Assembly (NCBI GenBank): GCA_965116235.1
Contig: OZ220496.1
Coordinates: 248,001-312,000, forward strand
Source of the DNA: MPNP01 sp965116235
GTDB lineage: Bacteria; Pseudomonadota; Alphaproteobacteria; Rhodobacterales; Rhodobacteraceae
Length of the DNA: 64,000 nt
Reading direction: 5' to 3'
The notes beneath the pieces are model-generated. The model had not been told where the DNA came from, made no database searches, and saw nothing but the letters and a program-made list of their open reading frames with translations. A program made the position numbers and the translations under genes. Below are positions 37,721 through 46,397 of the stretch, piece by piece. Position 1 is the first letter of the stretch; the number at the start of each line of letters is the position of its first letter.

Positions 37721-39132
37721 TTCTTCACCTCTGTTTGAATGACCTGATCAACCCAATCTGTTATCCCCTCTTGTTCTTGGTCGTAATAAATCCGGGTTAT
37801 TTTGAACTCGCTGATATTTCTCACTACACTTGATCGCTCTTTGAGATCAATTAATTCTCCTCCCTCAGTCCTTATGTTAATCCGTCCAGTTAAACTCGCT
37901 GATTCATTTACGGTTTTGTAGGCCGACCTGCTTCCAGTATCTGCTAAAATTGCAGGAATGTCGCCTTCACGCCTCTTTTCTTTCTCAGACTCGATCAATT
38001 CCACCTTGACGTTTTCACAACACCTATCGATCTTGTCGTCAAGCTCGGGAATGAACTCGTTTTTGGGGTTGATTCGATGTTGTATTTTAGCTCGAACGTC
38101 AACGCACTTGAAGAGTCTTCGATCTAAAAGCCTCTTGGCAAACAACTTGATCAATTGATTGCTCGAATCTTGAAGTTGGAAAAGTGCTCCCCACACAACG
38201 GTGTCATCAAGAGACAAAACATTCTCTACATCCTTAGGATCCTTGGCAAACAAAACCAGAGGATGCCCCCTTGGCAACCCGACCACCTCTTTTCTACAAC
38301 CGTTTCGAACTTCGTGTATCAATTGAGTCAGCAGTTTTACAAATAACCTTTCGACTCCCCTTGTGGTTTTGTGATAGTACACTGTCGGATACAACTGGAA
38401 CAATCCGACAATGTAAGCTTCCGCAGCATAAACTGCCTTGGGACCTATGACAAAAGTTGGTGTTCTTCCCGCTTTTTCATTCTCTGCTTCTGCAATTATC
38501 TCTTCTACCTCAAGGTTATCAAGTAACCAATCCAAATCTATTGACGGGTGATTGCTTCCTGTCATCATCCGGTCGCGGCGTATGTAATCAAGCCGATCAG
38601 CATCAAATTGGCTGGAAACGACTGTGGAATGAACTGAACTGCTAAGATCCCCTCTGATCATCTCGGCCACGTCATTAGAAAACCCACTTCCCATTTTTGT
38701 TAGAATACCAACAAGTTCTGAGTCATTTCTAACCAGCCAATCACTCATGTGTTCGTGCTTCATCATCCTCAAGTCAAGATCACCATCAAGTTCGGTACCC
38801 ACTTGCTCAAATGCGTGACTGAATGGACCATGTCCAATGTCGTGAAGCAGCGCTGCTGCAAGAGCAACATTCTCCTTGTTCTCAGACCGGCATTCAGACC
38901 GTCTGACAATTTTCATGAGTTTCCTGGCAGTATGGAAAACCCCAATACTATGAGCAAACCGGGAATGTGTTGCCCCAGGGAAAACGGCTTCTGAAAATCC
39001 GAGCTGTTTAATTCTCCGCAATCTCTGAAATGGTCGACTATTCACGATATCCCACAAAGTTCTTTCGAGATCTCTGCTTGTATCAAAAGCTATGAGATTA
39101 TGAAGCGGATCTCTAATTCTGTAATGTGCCAA
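37708..39132 (-). CDS. HD-superfamily phosphohydrolase (YwfO/SAMHD1-like, dNTPase-type)
   Basis: From TTG 39132, with AAAGGAA eight bases upstream, this 474-residue protein begins MAHYRIRDPLHNLIAFD. The metal-binding HD motif set is complete: FAHSIGVFHTAR (His61), LLHDIGHGPFSHAFE (His97, Asp98) and SSQFDADRLDYIRRD (Asp177/179). The layout FQRLRRIKQLG...FPGATHSRF is that of dGTPase/SAMHD1-type HD proteins, which hydrolyse (d)NTPs. The frame extends to 39366 but would overlap the divergent acyl-CoA dehydrogenase gene. Base composition looks more A/T-rich than the flanking metabolic genes, suggesting acquisition. Confidence 0.82.
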   Translation of the reverse strand: MAHYRIRDPLHNLIAFDTSRDLERTLWDIVNSRPFQRLRRIKQLGFSEAVFPGATHSRFAHSIGVFHTARKLMKIVRRSECRSENKENVALAAALLHDIGHGPFSHAFEQVGTELDGDLDLRMMKHEHMSDWLVRNDSELVGILTKMGSGFSNDVAEMIRGDLSSSVHSTVVSSQFDADRLDYIRRDRMMTGSNHPSIDLDWLLDNLEVEEIIAEAENEKAGRTPTFVIGPKAVYAAEAYIVGLFQLYPTVYYHKTTRGVERLFVKLLTQLIHEVRNGCRKEVVGLPRGHPLVLFAKDPKDVENVLSLDDTVVWGALFQLQDSSNQLIKLFAKRLLDRRLFKCVDVRAKIQHRINPKNEFIPELDDKIDRCCENVKVELIESEKEKRREGDIPAILADTGSRSAYKTVNESASLTGRINIRTEGGELIDLKERSSVVRNISEFKITRIYYDQEQEGITDWVDQVIQTEVKKCNR

Positions 39133-39304
39133 TAGTGTGGTTCCTTTGTGTAAAGAGGTTTCTTTTGCTTTATTTTGAGGAGCGGGAAGCCGTACGAGAA
39201 CGACAAGATTCACATTTCCGGGGGAGCCGATTCTCGGTAGAATATTAACACTTGCTAGAAGTTTTCGTGAGATGATTACAGCAAAATGACAAGGATTCAA
39301 ATAC

Positions 39305-40465
39305 ATGCATTTTGGCCTGACTGATGAGCAGGAAATGATGGTTGAAACGGTTAGAGACTTCGTCAAAAAGGAGATCTACCCTCACGAAGCTCAAGTGGAA
39401 GAGACCGGCAAAGTTCCAAAGGAATTGGGAATGGAGATCGCCCATAAATGCAAGGATCTTGGCTTTTTTGCCGCCAATTTGCCTGTTGACGTGGGCGGCG
39501 GAGGTCTCAACCATTTGGATTTCACGCTCTTGGAGCGAGAGCTTGGTCGAGGTTCGCAGGGATTGACCGTTTTTTTCGGTCGCCCATCAGGCATTCTCAT
39601 GGCCTGCACGGAAGAACAAAAACACCGCTATCTCTACCCCGCCGCAAGTGGGGAAAAGTTTGATGCCTTGGCCATGACGGAACCGGGGGCTGGATCTGAC
39701 ATCAGGGGGATGGAATGTACTGGCACGAAAGATGGTGACGATTGGATCATTAACGGAACCAAGCATTTCATCTCGCATGCAGACATAGCCGACTTCGTAA
39801 TCGTGTTTGTTGCGACCGGTGTTGATGAAACCAAGCGTGGAACCCGAAAGAAGATCACCTGCTTTCTCGTTGACCGGGATACCAAGGGGTTTGAAATCTC
39901 CAAGGGGTACAGTTCCGTATCACATCGGGGCTATCAGAACTGCATTTTGCGATTTGCCGACTGCCGACTGCCCCAAGAGCAGATTTTGGGAGAGACACAC
40001 AAAGGTTTCGAACTGGCTGAAGCCTGGCTATATGGCACCCGGCTTACTGTGGCGGCAATGAGCGTCGGGAGGGCTCGCCGAGCTTTCGAGTTAACGTTGC
40101 CTTACGCCGTTCAACGCAAGCAGTTTGGCCAGCCAATCGGACGTTTTCAGGGAGTCAGTTTCAAGTTGGCCGACATGATAACCGAAATTGATGCTGCCGA
40201 CTGGCTGACGCTCTCGGCGGCCTGGCGTCTGGACAATAACCTTCCTGCCAACCGCGAAATAGCCAGTGCAAAACTCTACGCCACTGAAATGCTGGCTCGA
40301 GTTGCCGATGAATGCATCCAGATACACGGGGGCATAGGCCTCATGGACGACTTGCCCTTTGCCCGGTTTTGGCGTGACGCACGCGTGGAAAGAATTTGGG
40401 ATGGCACTTCCGAAATTCAGAGACACATCATCGGTCGGGAATTGCTGCGCCCTCTTGAAGAGTAG
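39305..40465 (+). CDS. Acyl-CoA dehydrogenase
   Basis: A 386-residue FAD-dependent acyl-CoA dehydrogenase. Motifs are MTEPGAGSDIRGM (flavin-binding, about 120-132), WIINGTKHFISHADIADF, RGYQNCILRFADCRLP, and the C-terminal RVADECIQIHGGIGLMDD, then VERIWDGTSEIQRHIIGREL. It introduces an alpha-beta double bond into an acyl-CoA. AAGGA precedes the ATG at a normal distance. The next gene, an ADP-forming acyl-CoA ligase, begins four bases after the stop, and an enoyl-CoA hydratase follows, so activation, oxidation and hydration of one acid are encoded together. Similarity to carnitine-type enzymes is suggested by the neighbours, not by this sequence alone. Confidence 0.9.
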   Translation: MHFGLTDEQEMMVETVRDFVKKEIYPHEAQVEETGKVPKELGMEIAHKCKDLGFFAANLPVDVGGGGLNHLDFTLLERELGRGSQGLTVFFGRPSGILMACTEEQKHRYLYPAASGEKFDALAMTEPGAGSDIRGMECTGTKDGDDWIINGTKHFISHADIADFVIVFVATGVDETKRGTRKKITCFLVDRDTKGFEISKGYSSVSHRGYQNCILRFADCRLPQEQILGETHKGFELAEAWLYGTRLTVAAMSVGRARRAFELTLPYAVQRKQFGQPIGRFQGVSFKLADMITEIDAADWLTLSAAWRLDNNLPANREIASAKLYATEMLARVADECIQIHGGIGLMDDLPFARFWRDARVERIWDGTSEIQRHIIGRELLRPLEE

Positions 40466-40469
40466 CGGG

Positions 40470-42515
40470 ATGCACAACTTCAAGCGAATACTGCAACCTG
40501 AATCTCTCGCCGTGATCGGTGGTGACTGGGCGGCAAACGTAGTCGAACAGTGCCTGAAGTCGGGTTATTCGGGCAAGCTGTGGCCCATAAATCCACATCG
40601 AAGTCACATGCATGGTATCCCCTGCATACCGTCTCTTGACTGTCTTGATGCACCTCCCGATTGCAGTTTCGTTGGCGTCAATCGAGAAGAGTCCGTTTCA
40701 ACTCTGAGAACATTGGCCAAGATGAAAGGAGGGGGAGCCATCTGCTTTGCCTCCGGATTTGCTGAAACAATGGGGGAGGTCTCTAATGGGCAGGAACTGC
40801 AGGACAATCTGGTGGCCGCTTCGGATGAAATGCCCTTCCTGGGACCTAATTGTTATGGGCTAATCAATTATTTCGATGGCACGGCGATCTGGCCGGATGT
40901 TCATGGTGGATTACCGTGTGACAGAGGTGTAGCCCTCATCTTTCAAAGCTCAAATATTGCCATCAATGTATCGATGCAGACTCGGGGTTTGCCCATTGGC
41001 TATCTTATCACCGTGGGCAATCAGGCCAAGGTCAGCTTGGCTTCAATTGCAATCCGCTTGCTTGACGACCAAAGAGTATCCGCCATTGGGATGTATATTG
41101 AGGGGTTCGGGGATCTCAAGGAGTTTGAACGGCTGAGTGTTTTGGCAAGAGAGCAAGGAGTGCCGTTGGTTGCTCTGAAGGTTGGCAACAGTCAAAAGTC
41201 CTCAACATTGGCCATGTCTCATTCGAGCTCAATTGCTGGATCATCAGCGGGCTCGACTGCATTGTTGAAACGATTGGGGATCGGTCAGGTTCAAACCGTG
41301 CCAGAACTTTTGGAAGCCTTGAAAGTGTTGCATTTGTGTGGCCCGCTGAACGGACGGCGGGTTGCCTCACTGTCATGTTCTGGAGGAGAGGCCTGTTTGA
41401 TGGCCGACTTGGGAAGTCAGAGCAGTCTGGTCTTTCCTCCTCTTTCTGAGCGGCAGAAAGAGCTTCTGAGGGGCGCACTGGGGTCCCATGTCCATCTGGA
41501 CAACCCGATGGACTACCACACCTATCTTTGGGGACAGGAAGACAGGCTGACCGAAGTGTTCAAGGGAATGCTATGCGGGGATCAGGATTTGACATACCTG
41601 ATCATCGATTATCCGAGAGCGGACCGGTGCACGGGTCGCGGATGGCAAGAAGCGACCAACGCTTTTGTCAGGGCTGCCAAGCAGACTCAAGCCAGAGCAG
41701 CCGTTGTTTCGACTCTGGTTGAAACCCTGCCAGAAGATTGGTGTCACTGGCTGATGGAGAACAATGTCATTCCTCTGCATGGCATGGCTGAAGCCATCAA
41801 AGCCACCGAAGCATGTGCAGAAATTGGTGAGCGCTGGAGCATCAAGGCACCTGAACCCGTCGCTTCTGGCCCAGGAGACCATACTGCAGCAATTGCCGAT
41901 GATACAAGCCAAGTTCGAAAGAGGCTTGCCGACTACGGTGTCAAGTTTCCAGATTCATGGGAATTTCAAACCATCCAGGAGCTGGAACGGGGAACCTCCG
42001 ATCTTGACTACCCGGTAGTTCTGAAGGTGCGTGAACTGGCTCACAAAACCGATCACGGGGGTGTCGTTCTCAATCTGCCAAATGACAGCGCGTTGCTGAA
42101 TGCAGCCTACGGCCTGAATGCAGAAAGCGGTTACCTTGTTGAACAATATATTCCCGACCCCGTGGCCGAGATGCTTATTGGCATTACCAATGAACCTCAG
42201 GTCGGATTAATGCTCACGATTGGAAGCGGAGGGATATTGGCTGAGTTGATCGAGGATACACAGCATTTACTTCTTCCAACAGACGAGAAGAGCATTTATG
42301 ATTCCCTGAAACGCTTGAAGGTCTGGAGTTTGCTGAAGGGATACAGAGGCAGATCTGCAGGCGATATTGACAATCTCGTCGGGGTTATCCTCGGCCTGGC
42401 CCGATACGCCATTGACGAGCGGGCGCAATTGGCAGAAATCGAAATCAACCCTTATTTCTGCATGAAGGAAGGGGGCTTGGCCGTAGATTTGCTCACTCGG
42501 TTTGTGAAAGGATAA
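40470..42515 (+). CDS. ADP-forming acyl-CoA synthetase (CoA-binding plus ATP-grasp)
   Basis: A 681-residue single-chain NDP-forming acyl-CoA ligase. Domain order: CoA-binding Rossmann domain (ILQPESLAVIGGDWAANVVE, about 6-125), succinyl-CoA-ligase-like domains (SSNIAINVSMQTRGLPIGYL, then SCSGGEACLMADLG in the middle), and a C-terminal ATP-grasp domain (YPVVLKVRELAHKTDHGGVV, EMLIGITNEPQVGLMLTIGS, EIEINPYFC). It makes acyl-CoA from acid, CoA and ATP with release of ADP. I chose ATG 40470 because the homologous domain begins there; the frame extends 37 codons into the upstream gene. It is the central gene of a three-gene operon. Confidence 0.88.
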   Translation: MHNFKRILQPESLAVIGGDWAANVVEQCLKSGYSGKLWPINPHRSHMHGIPCIPSLDCLDAPPDCSFVGVNREESVSTLRTLAKMKGGGAICFASGFAETMGEVSNGQELQDNLVAASDEMPFLGPNCYGLINYFDGTAIWPDVHGGLPCDRGVALIFQSSNIAINVSMQTRGLPIGYLITVGNQAKVSLASIAIRLLDDQRVSAIGMYIEGFGDLKEFERLSVLAREQGVPLVALKVGNSQKSSTLAMSHSSSIAGSSAGSTALLKRLGIGQVQTVPELLEALKVLHLCGPLNGRRVASLSCSGGEACLMADLGSQSSLVFPPLSERQKELLRGALGSHVHLDNPMDYHTYLWGQEDRLTEVFKGMLCGDQDLTYLIIDYPRADRCTGRGWQEATNAFVRAAKQTQARAAVVSTLVETLPEDWCHWLMENNVIPLHGMAEAIKATEACAEIGERWSIKAPEPVASGPGDHTAAIADDTSQVRKRLADYGVKFPDSWEFQTIQELERGTSDLDYPVVLKVRELAHKTDHGGVVLNLPNDSALLNAAYGLNAESGYLVEQYIPDPVAEMLIGITNEPQVGLMLTIGSGGILAELIEDTQHLLLPTDEKSIYDSLKRLKVWSLLKGYRGRSAGDIDNLVGVILGLARYAIDERAQLAEIEINPYFCMKEGGLAVDLLTRFVKG

Positions 42516-42522
42516 AGTCATC

Positions 42523-43308
42523 ATGTCAAACTCTCCCGTCCGAACTCGTCGTGAAGGAGGAATCCTTGAGGTTGTTCTTGACCGGCCAAAGGCCAATGCC
42601 ATTGATTTGCAAACCAGCCGCCTGATGGGAGAGATATTCAGGGAATTCAGGGATGATCCAGACTTGCGCGTTGGCCTGTTACGTGCTGAGGGAGACCGGT
42701 TTTTCTGTGCCGGTTGGGACTTGAAAGCTTCGGCCGGAGGGGATGCCGTTGACGGAGATTATGGCATCGGAGGATTCGGCGGGATCCAGGAACTTGGCAA
42801 TCTCAACAAACCTTTGGTTTGTGCTGTCAATGGAATTTGTTGCGGTGGCGGGCTCGAACTGGCCTTATCCTGTGACCTGATTCTGGCCAGCAGTACGGCG
42901 ACCTTTGCTCTCCCCGAAATTCGAGCTGGGGTCGTTGCCGACGCCGCTTCCGTAAAGCTGCCCAAGCGAATACCTTATCACGTAGCCATGGATTTGCTTC
43001 TGACGGGCCGCTGGTTCGACGCCAAGGAGGCTCTGCACTGGGGAATTGTCAAGGAGATTGTACAGCCCGTTGAGTTGGTCGAGAAGTCATGGCAATTGGC
43101 AAGACTGCTGGAGGCTGGGCCTCCGTTGGTCTACGCGGCGACCAAGGAAATCGTTCGTGAGGCTGAAAGCCTGAGGTTTCAGGATGCACTCAACCGCATT
43201 ACGAAGCGACAGATGGTCACGGTTGACAAGTTGTATTCGAGTGAAGACCACAAGGAAGGAGCCAAGGCCTTTGTCGAGAAAAGGGAACCTGTCTGGAAAG
43301 GACAGTAA
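42523..43308 (+). CDS. Enoyl-CoA hydratase/isomerase, carnitinyl-CoA dehydratase-like
   Basis: A 261-residue crotonase-fold protein. Oxyanion-hole stretches are FFCAGWDLKASAG (about 65-77) and GICCGGGLELALSCDLILAS (about 105-124), followed by FALPEIRAGVVADAASVKLP. The acidic residue normally catalysing hydration lies in the second block region. Overall pattern and the C-terminal REPVWKGQ resemble CaiD (carnitinyl-CoA dehydratase/crotonobetainyl-CoA hydratase). It follows the acyl-CoA ligase gene by seven bases. With an acyl-CoA dehydrogenase and ligase it forms a short acid-degradation or carnitine-like module; the substrate is not established. Confidence 0.85.
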   Translation: MSNSPVRTRREGGILEVVLDRPKANAIDLQTSRLMGEIFREFRDDPDLRVGLLRAEGDRFFCAGWDLKASAGGDAVDGDYGIGGFGGIQELGNLNKPLVCAVNGICCGGGLELALSCDLILASSTATFALPEIRAGVVADAASVKLPKRIPYHVAMDLLLTGRWFDAKEALHWGIVKEIVQPVELVEKSWQLARLLEAGPPLVYAATKEIVREAESLRFQDALNRITKRQMVTVDKLYSSEDHKEGAKAFVEKREPVWKGQ

Positions 43309-43804
43309 AAGGAGTTTGTTCGTCGGAAAATTGCTTCCGTTGCCCGGGTTTTCTGGACCGTGGGTTCGAATTTCAACTTTGCATGACAGACCTTTGGAAT
43401 ACAATTAACAGGGTACGATTTCCTGTTTCATTTTCTTCACACCGTGAAGTTCTGGTGACACCCCGTCTAGAAGCGAAAGTCGGTCATAGACAACGCCAGA
43501 TGGCACACCAGTAGGAACGCTTGAGACGGTGGAAGAAGATTCGAGGGCAAAAGGCCAAATGAATGCTGGCGATGGCATGTCGGAACCGGCCTCACCATTT
43601 CAGTCGCGCTTTGTCAGACATGATCGTGGCGGGCAAAGGTTTGAAACTCAGGCGATGATCCAAAGTATCACGGAAGCAATGGAACAACTTGGGTATGGGT
43701 TGTCCACTCTAGACTCATGACGATGCTCTTGTCATCTCGCTACCATGTCTTGCCCCCCCCCTTCCTCGTTCGATTATGATGTCGCATGACATGTTGCAGA
43801 GATC
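43309..43804. other. Intergenic region before the AAA ATPase gene
   Basis: About 496 bp. A 63-codon frame at 43529-43720 has no recognisable feature and no good start. A run of nine C lies at 43753-43761. A TTCGAAT string near 43367 recalls a tRNA T-loop but no tRNA can be folded around it. It marks the boundary between metabolic genes and the accessory block. Confidence 0.4.
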
Positions 43805-45013
43805 ATGATGAGCGAACTGACCGACACGACGACCCGTTTACCCCGAAACCCCTTTGTTCCCGGCTTTGGCCGCCTACCACCTTATCCCGGATCGCATCGG
43901 GCGGCTGAGCGTCATCTTAAGGACGTTCGAGCCATGCTTACAGCCGAACAACCCGACGTCATGGGAACGTTCATGTATGGACCGCGCGGCACGGGCAAAA
44001 CGGCACTGTTACGACGCTTTCGCCAGACGTTCCGGGTCCGTCCGGAACCGACGATCCTTTTGACGCTAAGCGCCAGCACGGTAGCAACGGAAGAGGGTAT
44101 GCGGCGCGCCTTGTTTCGCCCGACGGTCGAGATGACAGGCCAGGCAGAGGCCAAGACAGAAACCGCAGCCATGCCGACATCAATTGACAAGGCCAAGCAG
44201 TGGGTCCGTGGATGGCTGAAGCAGTTTTCCCGTCCGCATTTTGACTTGATCCGGGATATTGATTCGCTGCAACCCAAGGACTTACATCTCAGCGTTGGTG
44301 TTGGATCTGTGACCCTTGCCTTGCCAGAACATCCAGACCGAAGTGAGGCCGAATCCCTTTTGCGGCTTGGCGGTCCGGTGCTGATCACGCTTGATGAAGC
44401 GCACATGGTTGCACCCGATGCTCTGCGCATCCTGCTAAATGCCGTCCAAGAGGCCGCCGATAGAATTTCGGTTGCTCTGGTTCTCGCCGGCACACCGGAT
44501 CTAAAGGACGTTCTGCGTGAAACGCGAGCGACCTATGCGCTCCGGGGAAAGAAATTGCCAATCGGGCGGCTGAAGCAGGAGGATGCAGTGGCCGTCATTG
44601 AGCATCCCCTTCAAGATACTGATATCAGCGTCAACCGGGATGCCGTCCAACATCTGGTTCAATCCGCCAGCTGTTACCCCTTCTTTCTCCAGCTCTGCGG
44701 GCAAGAGGCATTTGATGCTGTCCAGAGGAGCGGCACCATGCATTTCGGGACGGACGAATGCAGAATGGCTACAAACATGGGCGAAACTGCACGAACCGAT
44801 CATTATGCAGGCCTATTGGATGAATTTGTTGAGGAGGGCGAACCGAACATCGCACGCCATGTTGCTCTGGCTTTTAGCCAACACGGCAACAACATGACCA
44901 CAATGCAGTTGAAGCGTTTGCTTGATGGTATGGATTCAAGCCGGACGTCAGAGCGCTGGCGGTTTCTTAAGCACAAGGGATTTATCTGGGAAGGGACGAT
45001 TGGTGGCACTTGA
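43805..45013 (+). CDS. AAA-type ATP-binding protein, C-terminus probably cut by a nonsense codon
   Basis: A 402-residue P-loop ATPase with Walker A GPRGTGKT (59-66), Walker B/DEAH as VLITLDEAHMV (about 192-202), LVLAGTPDL (sensor-1-like), and a C-terminal winged-helix-like part. It resembles stand-alone AAA/NACHT-like ATPases of unknown function found in accessory regions. After the TGA at 45011-45013 the same frame stays open for 26 codons to TAA 45092-45094 and reads EPGIPSFKDFMIEA, which looks like the usual W/Y-EPGIPSL end of such proteins. A single TGG-to-TGA change would explain it. The remaining 300 bp up to the desaturase gene hold nothing I recognise. Confidence 0.75.
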   Translation: MMSELTDTTTRLPRNPFVPGFGRLPPYPGSHRAAERHLKDVRAMLTAEQPDVMGTFMYGPRGTGKTALLRRFRQTFRVRPEPTILLTLSASTVATEEGMRRALFRPTVEMTGQAEAKTETAAMPTSIDKAKQWVRGWLKQFSRPHFDLIRDIDSLQPKDLHLSVGVGSVTLALPEHPDRSEAESLLRLGGPVLITLDEAHMVAPDALRILLNAVQEAADRISVALVLAGTPDLKDVLRETRATYALRGKKLPIGRLKQEDAVAVIEHPLQDTDISVNRDAVQHLVQSASCYPFFLQLCGQEAFDAVQRSGTMHFGTDECRMATNMGETARTDHYAGLLDEFVEEGEPNIARHVALAFSQHGNNMTTMQLKRLLDGMDSSRTSERWRFLKHKGFIWEGTIGGT

Positions 45014-45393
45014 GAACCTGGCATCCCATCGTTCAAGGACTTCATGATCGAGGCCACGGATCAAGGTGTGTCATCGTCTCATGAGCCAAGCTAAACGATT
45101 CCAAGGTGCCTGATAGTTCAACCATGGTACACTGTCGAATATGGTGATTTCAGTTCAGTCCGAGGGTCTTGGCGTGCGGACCGTCAATCAGTTCACGCGA
45201 GACGCCGACCGCACTGCCTATTCAAAGCCGCTGTCTTCACTGAAGCCTCGGTTCAGAATCCACCGTTTCGGGTGCAGCCAGGTCAGCACACTCCAATCAT
45301 GGAAGGATGCAAATACAGCGCCTGATCTTTGGTGAATACTTGATCGAACGCTAAATCGGATGCACTGCTACAGTCGGCAAGAATTCAAATGCG

Positions 45394-46326
45394 TCAAGCA
45401 TTGAACCTGCACTTCTCCTGTTTTTCCTTCATCTTGTCCCAAAGGGGGTGGGGAACCGGATCCTTTCCCAGGAATGCGTACCGGCGGAAAATCTCCATGT
45501 AATTCGTGTAAACGTAGCCGTCATTGCGGCTGAGATACCTTTCCCTATCTTCGTCGAAAAGTTTTGGCAGCTTGTACCACGACACTTCAGGTTGCATGTG
45601 GTGAACCAAGTGAAAGTTGTTGTTCAGGAACAGGAAAGCAAACAGCCCTCTATCATTGACGACGACTGTTCTTCCCCGAGGCTGCTCATGTGCCCTATGT
45701 TCCAGGAAGGTTCTGATCTTCAGCAGCCCAAATCCCAAATAAGCTGCAAAAACATAGGTCGCTAGCGGCATGGCACCAACTGACCAGATCCACAAGATCA
45801 CCGGAATGGCCCCGATTGCGTGGTGGAGCCATGAAATGGGAATGCGATCATTGCCCTCCCTGTACTCCCTGATATCACCCTTAATGAAGTAAATCATTGA
45901 AATGGCAGGCCCTAGCAAGATGCGACCCAAGAGGGTGTTGTTGATCAGCAAGATCCTTTGAATCGGCTTTGACAGATCCTCCCAAACCTCGGGATCAAGG
46001 TAATTTGTCTCAGGATCTTCGTAAGGGTCCGTCAGGTTCGGATCATGGTGATGTTTCAGGTGAGTTTCCCTGAATCTTTCATAGGGAACAAGCAGGCCAA
46101 GTGCGGGATAGACGAGTAATTCACTCATTCTTCGACTCGGGAGCGGGTGCCCATGCAGAACTTCGTGTTGGAGCGAAGAATGGAGTGTAACCATCAAGGT
46201 TACAAGAACGAACCCCAAGAACGAGGAGTGGGCGTAAAGTACGGTCGTTCCGAGGCCCCAAGCCAAATAGCAAAACAGCATGACCCCAATGGTAATCCAG
46301 TCAACACTCTTCGATCGAGTCATCAA
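45394..46326 (-). CDS. Membrane fatty acid desaturase
   Basis: A 310-residue membrane di-iron protein with the three histidine boxes: HEVLHGH (54-60), HLKHHHD (89-95) and NNNFHLVHHMQPE (about 233-245). Hydrophobic helices surround them (ITIGVMLFCYLAWGLGTTVL, GFVLVTLMVTL, VILWIWSVGAMPLATYVFA). Such enzymes insert a double bond or hydroxyl group in fatty acyl or related hydrophobic substrates using O2. Box spacing fits the broad FADS/beta-carotene-ketolase superfamily; substrate not evident. Standing alone and leftward, upstream of a Tm-1-like gene on the same strand. Confidence 0.9.
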   Translation of the reverse strand: MMTRSKSVDWITIGVMLFCYLAWGLGTTVLYAHSSFLGFVLVTLMVTLHSSLQHEVLHGHPLPSRRMSELLVYPALGLLVPYERFRETHLKHHHDPNLTDPYEDPETNYLDPEVWEDLSKPIQRILLINNTLLGRILLGPAISMIYFIKGDIREYREGNDRIPISWLHHAIGAIPVILWIWSVGAMPLATYVFAAYLGFGLLKIRTFLEHRAHEQPRGRTVVVNDRGLFAFLFLNNNFHLVHHMQPEVSWYKLPKLFDEDRERYLSRNDGYVYTNYMEIFRRYAFLGKDPVPHPLWDKMKEKQEKCRFNA

Positions 46327-46397
46327 GTGAATCCTCTATACTGCATTGGCCTTACGACTAGATTGAATGGTTTGGGGTCCTGCAACCGATTACTTTT

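Noticed and set aside
43340..43390. tRNA-like TTCGAAT string
   Set aside because: No matching T-stem, anticodon stem or acceptor stem could be paired around it.
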